The translations under genes were made by a program, and so were the position numbers. Under the pieces are notes generated by a model. It was not told the DNA's origin, did not search any database, and saw only the letters and a program-made list of their open reading frames with translations. Positions 13,282-24,600 of a stretch of DNA of 34,653 nucleotides are shown piece by piece; the stretch's first letter is position 1, and each line of letters opens with the position of its first letter. The DNA is from Brugia malayi. Its lineage: Eukaryota > Nematoda > Chromadorea > Rhabditida > Onchocercidae. The DNA is taken from the NCBI RefSeq assembly GCF_000002995.4, contig NW_025062323.1:1-34653 (forward strand), written 5' to 3'.

Positions 13282-13924
13282 AAGCTTTTTTTAGCAGTTT
13301 TGGCACTTAATTAAAATTAAAATTGATAAATTAGAACCAATTTCCTTGTCTAATGTAAGAAAACTATAACAATTTTAAAATTTTTAAAAAATTCAAAATT
13401 TAAATTTGAATTTAAATTTAATTTAAATTCTTAAATTTGAATTAAAATCATGATTAATTGAATGTTTTATTAATTTTGCTGATAAATTTATGCGCAAAAC
13501 TTAATTACAAAGGCTTATTTTAATATTTAAACTATAAAATGACAACACAATATAGGATCAGCACTGGCACAACGCACGTAACATAGTCAATTAGGTTCAA
13601 AATAAGCTTTTTTTAGCAGTTTGGCACTTAATTAAAATTAAAATTGATAAATTAGAACCAATTTCCTTGTCTAATGTAAGAAAACTATAACAAATTTTAA
13701 AATTTTTAAAAAATTCAAAATTTAAATTTGAATTTAAATTTAATTTAAATTCTTAAATTGAACTAAAATCATGATTAATTGAATGTTTTATTAATTTTGC
13801 TGATAAATTTATGCGCAAAACTTAATTACAAAGGCGTATTTTAATATTTAAACTATAAAATGACAACACAATATAGGATCAGCACTGGTACAATGCACGT
13901 AACATAGTCAATTAGGTTCAAAAT
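13282..13924. repeat. Two-unit haplotype, copy 1
   Basis: The unit at 13282 carries the rare extra T (TTAAATTTGAATTAAAA in place of TTAAATTGAACTAAAA), GGCTTA and GGCACAACG. It is followed by a unit at 13604 with the one-T-short GCAGTTTGGC, GGCGTA and GGTACAATG. The same combination recurs at 20360-21003, about 7.1 kb away. The first units differ only in that the 13282 copy also lacks one A in AACAATTTT. The shared haplotype suggests block duplication over several kilobases. Confidence 0.75.
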
Positions 13925-15300
13925 AAGCTTTTTTTAGCAGTTTTGGCACTTAATTAAAATTAAAATTGATAAATTAGAACCAATTTCCTTGTCTAATGTA
14001 AGAAAACTATAACAAATTTTAAAATTTTTAAAAAATTCAAAATTTAAATTTGAATTTAAATTTAATTTAAATTCTTAAATTTGAATTAAAATCATGATTA
14101 ATTGAATGTTTTATTAATTTTGCTGATAAATTTATGCGCAGAACTTAATTACAAAGGCTTATTTTAATATTTAAACTATAAAATGACAACACAATATAGG
14201 ATCAGCACTGGCACAACGCACGTAACATAGTCAATTAGGTTCAAAATAAGCTTTTTTTAGCAGTTTTGGCACTTAATTAAAATTAAAATTGATAAATTAG
14301 AACCAATTTCCTTGTCTAATGTAAGAAAACTATAACAAATTTTAAAATTTTTAAAAAATTCAAAATTTAAATTTGAATTTAAATTTAATTTAAATTCTTA
14401 AATTGAACTAAAATCATGATTAATTGAATGTTTTATTAATTTTGCTGATAAATTTATGCGCAAAACTTAATTACAAAGGCTTATTTTAATATTTAAACTA
14501 TAAAATGACAACACAATATAGGATCAGCACTGGTACAACGCACGTAACATAGTCAATTAGGTTCAAAATAAGCTTTTTTTAGCAGTTTGGCACTTAATTA
14601 AAATTAAAATTGATAAATTAGAACCAATTTCCTTGTCTAATGTAAGAAAACTATAACAAATTTTAAAATTTTTAAAAAATTCAAAATTTAAATTTGAATT
14701 TAAATTTAATTTAAATTCTTAAATTGAACTAAAATCATGATTAATTGAATGTTTTATTAATTTTGCTGATAAATTTATGCGCAAAACTAAATTACAAAGG
14801 CGTATTTTAATATTTAAACTATAAAATGACAACACAATATAGGATCAGCACTGGCACAACGCACGTAACATAGTCAATTAGGTTCAAAATAAGCTTTTTT
14901 TAGCAGTTTTGGCACTTAATTAAAATTAAAATTGATAAATTAGAACCAATTTCCTTGTCTAATGTAAGAAAACTATAACAAATTTTAAAATTTTTAAAAA
15001 ATTCAAAATTTAAATTTGAATTTAAATTTAATTTAAATTCTTAAATTGAACTAAAATCATGATTAATTGAATGTTTTATTAATTTTGCTGATAAATTTAT
15101 GCGCAAAACTTAATTACAAAGGCGTATTTTAATATTTAAACTATAAAATGACAACACAATATAGGATCAGCACTGGTACAACGCACGTAACATAGTCAAT
15201 TAGGTTCAAAATAAGCTTTTTTTAGCAGTTTTGGCACTTAATTAAAATTAAAATTGATAAATTAGAACCAATTTCCTTGTCTAATGTAAGAAAACTATAA

Positions 15301-15370
15301 CAAATTTTAAAATTTTTAAAAAATTCAAAATTTAAATTTGAATTTAAATTTAATTTAAATTCTTAAATTG
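15301..15370. repeat. AAATTT-rich core of the monomer (representative)
   Basis: Seventy bases with four G or C. The segment is built of alternating A and T tracts, and its A/T junctions are spaced 8, 11, 7 and then about 6 bases apart. It contains the 12-base perfect palindrome AAATTTAAATTT (15328-15339), embedded in the near-perfect dyad TTCAAAATTTAAATTTGAA with one extra A. Such sequences are stiff or curved, melt easily and have a narrow minor groove; AT-hook proteins favour them (established knowledge). It is also the site of most unit-length variation, including the 11-bp deletion at 6322-6944. It is present in every complete unit. Confidence 0.82.
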
Positions 15371-15376
15371 AACTAA

Positions 15377-15386
15377 AATCATGATT
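15377..15386. repeat. Perfect 10-bp palindrome AATCATGATT (representative)
   Basis: AATCATGATT is its own reverse complement and contains the BspHI site TCATGA. It sits 3 bases after the GAAC marker and is intact in nearly all units. Exceptions are the unit at 8209 (deletion), the unit near 1411 (ATCATGAATAAT) and the unit near 3009 (TTTAATGGATTAA). Its high conservation may simply reflect homogenisation, but a protein-binding role is possible. Confidence 0.7.
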
Positions 15387-15463
15387 AATTGAATGTTTTA
15401 TTAATTTTGCTGATAAATTTATGCGCAAAACTTAATTACAAAGGCTTATTTTAATATTTAAAC

Positions 15464-15517
15464 TATAAAATGACAACACAATATAGGATCAGCACTGGTA
15501 CAACGCACGTAACATAG
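15464..15517 (+). other. TATAAAA-like box overlapping a 15-codon micro-ORF (representative)
   Basis: Each core unit reads CTATAAAATGAC, so a TATA-box consensus (15464-15470) overlaps an ATG at 15470-15472. That ATG opens 15 codons (MTTQYRISTGTTHVT) and ends at TAG, 15515-15517. Left copies encode a similar peptide where no indel intervenes, but several lack the ATG or are frameshifted (for example near 543-553 and 1189-1204). Position and length are constant only because the repeat is homogenised. There is no evidence of translation and I do not call it a gene. The TATA box could matter for satellite transcription; that is inference. Confidence 0.3.
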
Positions 15518-15545
15518 TCAATTAGGTTCAAAATAAGCTTTTTTT
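15484..15545 (+). promoter_or_regulatory. Weak pol III-like A/B-box arrangement and T7 run (representative)
   Basis: TAGGATCAGCACTGG (15484-15498) loosely resembles an A box, with AG then GG at tRNA-like positions. GGTTCAA (15525-15531) matches the first seven bases of the B-box consensus GGTTCRANNCC but the final CC is absent. A T7 run at 15539-15545, suitable as a pol III terminator, follows 7 bases after the GGTTCAA match. The A-to-B gap of 26 bases is shorter than usual. A-type copies have AATTTC instead of GGTTC, so the resemblance arose in the derived subfamily. It could be chance in a repeat of this size. Confidence 0.25.
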
Positions 15546-18428
15546 AGCAGTTTTGGCACTTAATTAAAATTAAAATTGATAAATTAGAACCAATTTCCTT
15601 GTCTAATGTAAGAAAACTATAACAAATTTTAAAATTTTTAAAAAATTCAAAATTTAAATTTGAATTTAAATTTAATTTAAATTCTTAAATTGAACTAAAA
15701 TCATGATTAATTGAATGTTTTATTAATTTTGCTGATAAATTTATGCGCAAAACTTAATTACAAAGGCTTATTTTAATATTTAAACTATAAAATGACAACA
15801 CAATATAGGATCAGCACTGGAACAACGCACGTAACATAGTCAATTAGGTTCAAAATAAGCTTTTTTTAGCAGTTTTGGCACTTAATTAAAATTAAAATTG
15901 ATAAATTAGAACCAATTTCCTTGTCTAATGTAAGAAAACTATAACAAATTTTAAAATTTTTAAAAAATTCAAAATTTAAATTTGAATTTAAATTTAATTT
16001 AAATTCTTAAATTGAACTAAAATCATGATTAATTGAATGTTTTATTAATTTTGCTGATAAATTTATGCGCAAAACTTAATTACAAAGGCTTATTTTAATA
16101 TTTAAACTATAAAATGACAACACAATATAGGATCAGCACTGGCACAACGCACGTAACATAGTCAATTAGGTTCAAAATAAGCTTTTTTTAGCAGTTTTGG
16201 CACTTAATTAAAATTAAAATTGATAAATTAGAACCAATTTCCTTGTCTAATGTAAGAAAACTATAACAAATTTTAAAATTTTTAAAAAATTCAAAATTTA
16301 AATTTGAATTTAAATTTAATTTAAATTCTTAAATTGAACTAAAATCATGATTAATTGAATGTTTTATTAATTTTGCTGATAAATTTATGCGCAAAACTTA
16401 ATTACAAAGGCTTATTTTAATATTTAAACTATAAAATGACAACACAATATAGGATCAGCACTGGTACAACGCACGTAACATAGTCAATTAGGTTCAAAAT
16501 AAGCTTTTTTTAGCAGTTTTGGCACTTAATTAAAATTAAAATTGATAATTAGAACCAATTTCCTTGTCTAATGTAAGAAAACTATAACAAATTTTAAAAT
16601 TTTTAAAAAATTCAAAATTTAAATTTGAATTTAAATTTAATTTAAATTCTTAAATTGAACTAAAATCATGATTAATTGAATGTTTTATTAATTTTGCTGA
16701 TAAATTTATGCGCAAAACTTAATTACAAAGGCGTATTTTAATATTTAAACTATAAAATGACAACACAATATAGGATCAGCACTGGCACAACGCACGTAAC
16801 ATAGTCAATTAGGTTCAAAATAAGCTTTTTTTAGCAGTTTTGGCACTTAATTAAAATTAAAATTGATAAATTAGAACCAATTTCCTTGTCTAATGTAAGA
16901 AAACTATAACAAATTTTAAAATTTTTAAAAAATTCAAAATTTAAATTTGAATTTAAATTTAATTTAAATTCTTAAATTGAACTAAAATCATGATTAATTG
17001 AATGTTTTATTAATTTTGCTGATAAATTTATGCGCAAAACTTAATTACAAAGGCTTATTTTAATATTTAAACTATAAAATGACAACACAATATAGGATCA
17101 GCACTGGCACAACGCACGTAACATAGTCAATTAGGTTCAAAATAAGCTTTTTTTAGCAGTTTGGCACTTAATTAAAATTAAAATTGATAAATTAGAACCA
17201 ATTTCCTTGTCTAATGTAAGAAAACTATAACAAATTTTAAAATTTTTAAAAAATTCAAAATTTAAATTTGAATTTAAATTTAATTTAAATTCTTAAATTG
17301 AACTAAAATCATGATTAATTGAATGTTTTATTAATTTTGCTGATAAATTTATGCGCAAAACTTAATTACAAAGGCGTATTTTAATATTTAAACTATAAAA
17401 TGACAACACAATATAGGATCAGCACTGGCACAACGCACGTAACATAGTCAATTAGGTTCAAAATAAGCTTTTTTTAGCAGTTTTGGCACTTAATTAAAAT
17501 TAAAATTGATAAATTAGAACCAATTTCCTTGTCTAATGTAAGAAAACTATAACAAATTTTAAAATTTTTAAAAATTCAAAATTTAAATTTGAATTTAAAT
17601 TTAATTTAAATTCTTAAATTGAACTAAAATCATGATTAATTGAATGTTTTATTAATTTTGCTGATAAATTTATGCGCAAAACTTAATTACAAAGGCGTAT
17701 TTTAATATTTAAACTATAAAATGACAACACAATATAGGATCAGCACTGGTACAACGCACGTAACATAGTCAATTAGGTTCAAAATAAGCTTTTTTTAGCA
17801 GTTTTGGCACTTAATTAAAATTAAAATTGATAAATTAGAACCAATTTCCTTGTCTAATGTAAGAAAACTATAACAAATTTTAAAATTTTTAAAAAATTCA
17901 AAATTTAAATTTGAATTTAAATTTAATTTAAATTCTTAAATTGAACTAAAATCATGATTAATTGAATGTTTTATTAATTTTGCTGATAAATTTATGCGCA
18001 AAACTTAATTACAAAGGCGTATTTTAATATTTAAACTATAAAATGACAACACAATATAGGATCAGCACTGGTACAATGCACGTAACATAGTCAATTAGGT
18101 TCAAAATAAGCTTTTTTTAGCAGTTTGGCACTTAATTAAAATTAAAATTGATAAATTAGAACCAATTTCCTAGTCTAATGTAAGAAAACTATAACAAATT
18201 TTAAAATTTTTAAAAAATTCAAAATTTAAATTTGAATTTAAATTTAATTTAAATTCTTAAATTGAACTAAAATCATGATTAATTGAATGTTTTATTAATT
18301 TTGCTGATAAATTTATGCGCAAAACTTAATTACAAAGGCGTATTTTAATATTTAAACTATAAAATGACAACACAATATAGGATCAGCACTGGTACAATGC
18401 ACGTAACATAGTCAATTAGGTTCAAAAT

Positions 18429-18750
18429 AAGCTTTTTTTAGCAGTTTTGGCACTTAATTAAAATTAAAATTGATAAATTAGAACCAATTTCCTTGTCTAA
18501 TGTAAGAAAACTATAACAAATTTAAAAATTTTTAAAAAATTCAAAATTTAAATTTGAATTTAAATTTAATTTAAATTCTTAAATTGAACTAAAATCATGA
18601 TTAATTGAATGTTTTATTAATTTTGCTGATAAATTTATGCGCAAAACTTAATTACAAAGGCTTATTTTAATATTTAAACTATAAAATGACAACACAATAT
18701 AGGATCAGCACTGGTACAATGCACGTAACATAGTCAATTAGGTTCAAAAT
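18429..18750. repeat. Monomer with AAATTTAAAAATTTTT variant (copy 1)
   Basis: This unit reads ACAAATTTAAAAATTTTT near 18517-18534, where the consensus is ACAAATTTTAAAATTTTT (one T replaced by A). The same rare change occurs at 22611-22932, and in both cases the unit also has GGCTTA and CAATGCAC. It is a second linked-marker sign of duplication over several unit lengths (4182 bp, 13 units apart). Confidence 0.72.
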
Positions 18751-20359
18751 AAGCTTTTTTTAGCAGTTTTGGCACTTAATTAAAATTAAAATTGATAAAT
18801 TAGAACCAATTTCCTTGTCTAATGTAAGAAAACTATAACAAATTTTAAAATTTTTAAAAAATTCAAAATTTAAATTTGAATTTAAATTTAATTTAAATTC
18901 TTAAATTGAACTAAAATCATGATTAATTGAATGTTTTATTAATTTTGCTGATAAATTTATGCGCAAAACTTAATTACAAAGGCGTATTTTAATATTTAAA
19001 CTATAAAATGACAACACAATATAGGATCAGCACTGGTACAACGCACGTAACATAGTCAATTAGGTTCAAAATAAGCTTTTTTTAGCAGTTTGGCACTTAA
19101 TTAAAATTAAAATTGATAAATTAGAACCAATTTCCTTGTCTAATGTAAGAAAACTATAACAAATTTTAAAATTTTTAAAAAATTCAAAATTTAAATTTGA
19201 ATTTAAATTTAATTTAAATTCTTAAATTGAACTAAAATCATGATTAATTGAATGTTTTATTAATTTTGCTGATAAATTTATGCGCAAAACTTAATTACAA
19301 AGGCGTATTTTAATATTTAAACTATAAAATGACAACACAATATAGGATCAGCACTGGCACAACGCACGTAACATAGTCAATTAGGTTCAAAATAAGCTTT
19401 TTTTAGCAGTTTTGGCACTTAATTAAAATTAAAATTGATAAATTAGAACCAATTTCCTTGTCTAATGTAAGAAAACTATAACAAATTTTAAAATTTTTAA
19501 AAAATTCAAAATTTAAATTTGAATTTAAATTTAATTTAAATTCTTAAATTGAACTAAAATCATGATTAATTGAATGTTTTATTAATTTTGCTGATAAATT
19601 TATGCGCAAAACTTAATTACAAAGGCTTATTTTAATATTTAAACTATAAAATGACAACACAATATAGGATCAGCACTGGTACAACGCACGTAACATAGTC
19701 AATTAGGTTCAAAATAAGCTTTTTTTAGCAGTTTTGGCACTTAATTAAAATTAAAATTGATAAATTAGAACCAATTTCCTTGTCTAATGTAAGAAAACTA
19801 TAACAAATTTTAAAATTTTTAAAAAATTCAAAATTTAAATTTGAATTTAAATTTAATTTAAATTCTTAAATTGAACTAAAATCATGATTAATTGAATGTT
19901 TTATTAATTTTGCTGATAAATTTATGCGCAAAACTTAATTACAAAGGCTTATTTTAATATTTAAACTATAAAATGACAACACAATATAGGATCAGCACTG
20001 GTACAACGCACGTAACATAGTCAATTAGGTTCAAAATAAGCTTTTTTTAGCAGTTTTGGCACTTAATTAAAATTAAAATTGATAAATTAGAACCAATTTC
20101 CTTGTCTAATGTAAGAAAACTATAACAAATTTTAAAATTTTTAAAAAATTCAAAATTTAAATTTGAATTTAAATTTAATTTAAATTCTTAAATTGAACTA
20201 AAATCATGATTAATTGAATGTTTTATTAATTTTGCTGATAAATTTATGCGCAAAACTTAATTACAAAGGCGTATTTTAATATTTAAACTATAAAATGACA
20301 ACACAATATAGGATCAGCACTGGTACAACGCACGTAACATAGTCAATTAGGTTCAAAAT

Positions 20360-21003
20360 AAGCTTTTTTTAGCAGTTTTGGCACTTAATTAAAATTAAAA
20401 TTGATAAATTAGAACCAATTTCCTTGTCTAATGTAAGAAAACTATAACAAATTTTAAAATTTTTAAAAAATTCAAAATTTAAATTTGAATTTAAATTTAA
20501 TTTAAATTCTTAAATTTGAATTAAAATCATGATTAATTGAATGTTTTATTAATTTTGCTGATAAATTTATGCGCAAAACTTAATTACAAAGGCTTATTTT
20601 AATATTTAAACTATAAAATGACAACACAATATAGGATCAGCACTGGCACAACGCACGTAACATAGTCAATTAGGTTCAAAATAAGCTTTTTTTAGCAGTT
20701 TGGCACTTAATTAAAATTAAAATTGATAAATTAGAACCAATTTCCTTGTCTAATGTAAGAAAACTATAACAAATTTTAAAATTTTTAAAAAATTCAAAAT
20801 TTAAATTTGAATTTAAATTTAATTTAAATTCTTAAATTGAACTAAAATCATGATTAATTGAATGTTTTATTAATTTTGCTGATAAATTTATGCGCAAAAC
20901 TTAATTACAAAGGCGTATTTTAATATTTAAACTATAAAATGACAACACAATATAGGATCAGCACTGGTACAATGCACGTAACATAGTCAATTAGGTTCAA
21001 AAT
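20360..21003. repeat. Two-unit haplotype, copy 2
   Basis: Units at 20360 and 20683 repeat the marker combination of 13282-13924: first unit TTAAATTTGAATTAAAA, GGCTTA, GGCACAACG; second unit GCAGTTTGGC, GGCGTA, GGTACAATG. The extra-T form occurs elsewhere in the core only at 13925, where the next unit has the long GCAGTTTTGGC. The match is by linked markers only, so alignment of the whole flanks is needed to find the true length of the duplicated block. Confidence 0.72.
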
Positions 21004-21645
21004 AAGCTTTTTTTAGCAGTTTTGGCACTTAATTAAAATTAAAATTGATAAATTAGAACCAATTTCCTTGTCTAATGTAAGAAAACTATAACAATTTTAA
21101 AATTTTTAAAAATTCAAAATTTAAATTTGAATTTAAATTTAATTTAAATTCTTAAATTGAACTAAAATCATGATTAATTGAATGTTTTATTAATTTTGCT
21201 GATAAATTTATGCGCAAAACTTAATTACAAAGGCGTATTTTAATATTTAAACTATAAAATGACAACACAATATAGGATCAGCACTGGTACAATGCACGTA
21301 ACATAGTCAATTAGGTTCAAAATAAGCTTTTTTTAGCAGTTTTGGCACTTAATTAAAATTAAAATTGATAAATTAGAACCAATTTCCTTGTCTAATGTAA
21401 GAAAACTATAACAAATTTTAAAATTTTTAAAAAATTCAAAATTTAAATTTGAATTTAAATTTAATTTAAATTCTTAAATTGAACTAAAATCATGATTAAT
21501 TGAATGTTTTATTAATTTTGCTGATAAATTTATGCGCAAAACTTAATTACAAAGGCGTATTTTAATATTTAAACTATAAAATGACAACACAATATAGGAT
21601 CAGCACTGGCACAACGCACGTAACATAGTCAATTAGGTTCAAAAT

Positions 21646-24600
21646 AAGCTTTTTTTAGCAGTTTGGCACTTAATTAAAATTAAAATTGATAAATTAGAAC
21701 CAATTTCCTTGTCTAATGTAAGAAAACTATAACAAATTTTAAAATTTTTAAAAAATTCAAAATTTAAATTTGAATTTAAATTTAATTTAAATTCTTAAAT
21801 TGAACTAAAATCATGATTAATTGAATGTTTTATTAATTTTGCTGATAAATTTATGCGCAAAACTTAATTACAAAGGCGTATTTTAATATTTAAACTATAA
21901 AATGACAACACAATATAGGATCAGCACTGGTACAACGCACGTAACATAGTCAATTAGGTTCAAAATAAGCTTTTTTTAGCAGTTTTGGCACTTAATTAAA
22001 ATTAAAATTGATAAATTAGAACCAATTTCCTTGTCTAATGTAAGAAAACTATAACAAATTTTAAAATTTTTAAAAAATTCAAAATTTAAATTTGAATTTA
22101 AATTTAATTTAAATTCTTAAATTGAACTAAAATCATGATTAATTGAATGTTTTATTAATTTTGCTGATAAATTTATGCGCAAAACTTAATTACAAAGGCG
22201 TATTTTAATATTTAAACTATAAAATGACAACACAATATAGGATCAGCACTGGTACAACGCACGTAACATAGTCAATTAGGTTCAAAATAAGCTTTTTTTA
22301 GCAGTTTTGGCACTTAATTAAAATTAAAATTGATAAATTAGAACCAATTTCCTTGTCTAATGTAAGAAAACTATAACAAATTTTAAAATTTTTAAAAAAT
22401 TCAAAATTTAAATTTGAATTTAAATTTAATTTAAATTCTTAAATTGAACTAAAATCATGATTAATTGAATGTTTTATTAATTTTGCTGATAAATTTATGC
22501 GCAAAACTTAATTACAAAGGCTTATTTTAATATTTAAACTATAAAATGACAACACAATATAGGATCAGCACTGGTACAATGCACGTAACATAGTCAATTA
22601 GGTTCAAAATAAGCTTTTTTTAGCAGTTTTGGCACTTAATTAAAATTAAAATTGATAAATTAGAACCAATTTCCTTGTCTAATGTAAGAAAACTATAACA
22701 AATTTAAAAATTTTTAAAAAATTCAAAATTTAAATTTGAATTTAAATTTAATTTAAATTCTTAAATTGAATTAAAATCATGATTAATTGAATGTTTTATT
22801 AATTTTGCTGATAAATTTATGCGCAAAACTTAATTACAAAGGCTTATTTTAATATTTAAACTATAAAATGACAACACAATATAGGATCAGCACTGGTACA
22901 ATGCACGTAACATAGTCAATTAGGTTCAAAATAAGCTTTTTTTAGCAGTTTGGCACTTAATTAAAATTAAAATTGATAAATTAGAACCAATTTCCTTGTC
23001 TAATGTAAGAAAACTATAACAAATTTTAAAATTTTTAAAAAATTCAAAATTTAAATTTGAATTTAAATTTAATTTAAATTCTTAAATTGAACTAAAATCA
23101 TGATTAATTGAATGTTTTATTAATTTTGCTGATAAATTTATGCGCAAAACTTAATTACAAAGGCGTATTTTAATATTTAAACTATAAAATGACAACACAA
23201 TATAGGATCAGCACTGGTACAACGCACGTAACATAGTCAATTAGGTTCAAAATAAGCTTTTTTTAGCAGTTTTGGCACTTAATTAAAATTAAAATTGATA
23301 AATTAGAACCAATTTCCTTGTCTAATGTAAGAAAACTATAACAAATTTTAAAATTTTTAAAAAATTCAAAATTTAAATTTGAATTTAAATTTAATTTAAA
23401 TTCTTAAATTGAACTAAAATCATGATTAATTGAATGTTTTATTAATTTTGCTGATAAATTTATGCGCAAAACTTAATTACAAAGGCGTATTTTAATATTT
23501 AAACTATAAAATGACAACACAATATAGGATCAGCACTGGTACAACGCACGTAACATAGTCAATTAGGTTCAAAATAAGCTTTTTTTAGCAGTTTTGGCAC
23601 TTAATTAAAATTAAAATTGATAAATTAGAACCAATTTCCTTGTCTAATGTAAGAAAACTATAACAAATTTTAAAATTTTTAAAAAATTCAAAATTTAAAT
23701 TTGAATTTAAATTTAATTTAAATTCTTAAATTGAACTAAAATCATGATTAATTGAATGTTTTATTAATTTTGCTGATAAATTTATGCGCAAAACTTAATT
23801 ACAAAGGCGTATTTTAATATTTAAACTATAAAATGACAACACAATATAGGATCAGCACTGGTACAATGCACGTAACATAGTCAATTAGGTTCAAAATAAG
23901 CTTTTTTTAGCAGTTTTGGCACTTAATTAAAATTAAAATTGATAAATTAGAACCAATTTCCTTGTCTAATGTAAGAAAACTATAACAAATTTTAAAATTT
24001 TTAAAAAATTCAAAATTTAAATTTGAATTTAAATTTAATTTAAATTCTTAAATTGAACTAAAATCATGATTAATTGAATGTTTTATTAATTTTGCTGATA
24101 AATTTATGCGCAAAACTTAATTACAAAGGCTTATTTTAATATTTAAACTATAAAATGACAACACAATATAGGATCAGCACTGGTACAACGCACGTAACAT
24201 AGTCAATTAGGTTCAAAATAAGCTTTTTTTAGCAGTTTGGCACTTAATTAAAATTAAAATTGATAAATTAGAACCAATTTCCTTGTCTAATGTAAGAAAA
24301 CTATAACAAATTTTAAAATTTTTAAAAAATTCAAAATTTAAATTTGAATTTAAATTTAATTTAAATTCTTAAATTGAACTAAAATCATGATTAATTGAAT
24401 GTTTTATTAATTTTGCTGATAAATTTATGCGCAAAACTTAATTACAAAGGCGTATTTTAATATTTAAACTATAAAATGACAACACAATATAGGATCAGCA
24501 CTGGTACAACGCACGTAACATAGTCAATTAGGTTCAAAATAAGCTTTTTTTAGCAGTTTTGGCACTTAATTAAAATTAAAATTGATAAATTAGAACCAAT

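Larger units (their letters stand above)
15213..15534. repeat. Reference 322-bp monomer, with internal map
   Basis: This copy is representative of the homogenised core; position 1 is the first A of AAGCTT. Positions 1-30 hold the HindIII site, seven T and the GCAGTTTTGGCAC block. Positions 24-31 contain TTAATTAA and the following bases hold two tandem AAAATT units. Positions 89-158 are an AAATTT-rich core with only four G/C in 70 bases. Positions 165-174 hold the palindrome AATCATGATT. Positions 209-214 hold TGCGCA. Positions 252-258 read TATAAAA. Positions 278-309 are the most G/C-rich part (CAGCACTGGTACAACGCACG and on). Positions 312-317 are AGGTTC. Sites that separate left from core copies are 14, 86, 161, 182, 203, 231, 234, 263, 266, 274, 277, 292, 293, 313 and 314. 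Confidence 0.93.

Noticed and set aside
15470..15517. A conserved 15-codon peptide gene in each unit
   Set aside because: Its conservation follows from repeat homogenisation. Many left copies lack the start or are frameshifted, and several changes alter the peptide. No ribosome-binding or splice context is evident.
15484..15535. A functional tRNA gene
   Set aside because: The D-arm and T-arm do not pair, the B box lacks its CC end and the spacing is too short. At most it is a degenerate resemblance.
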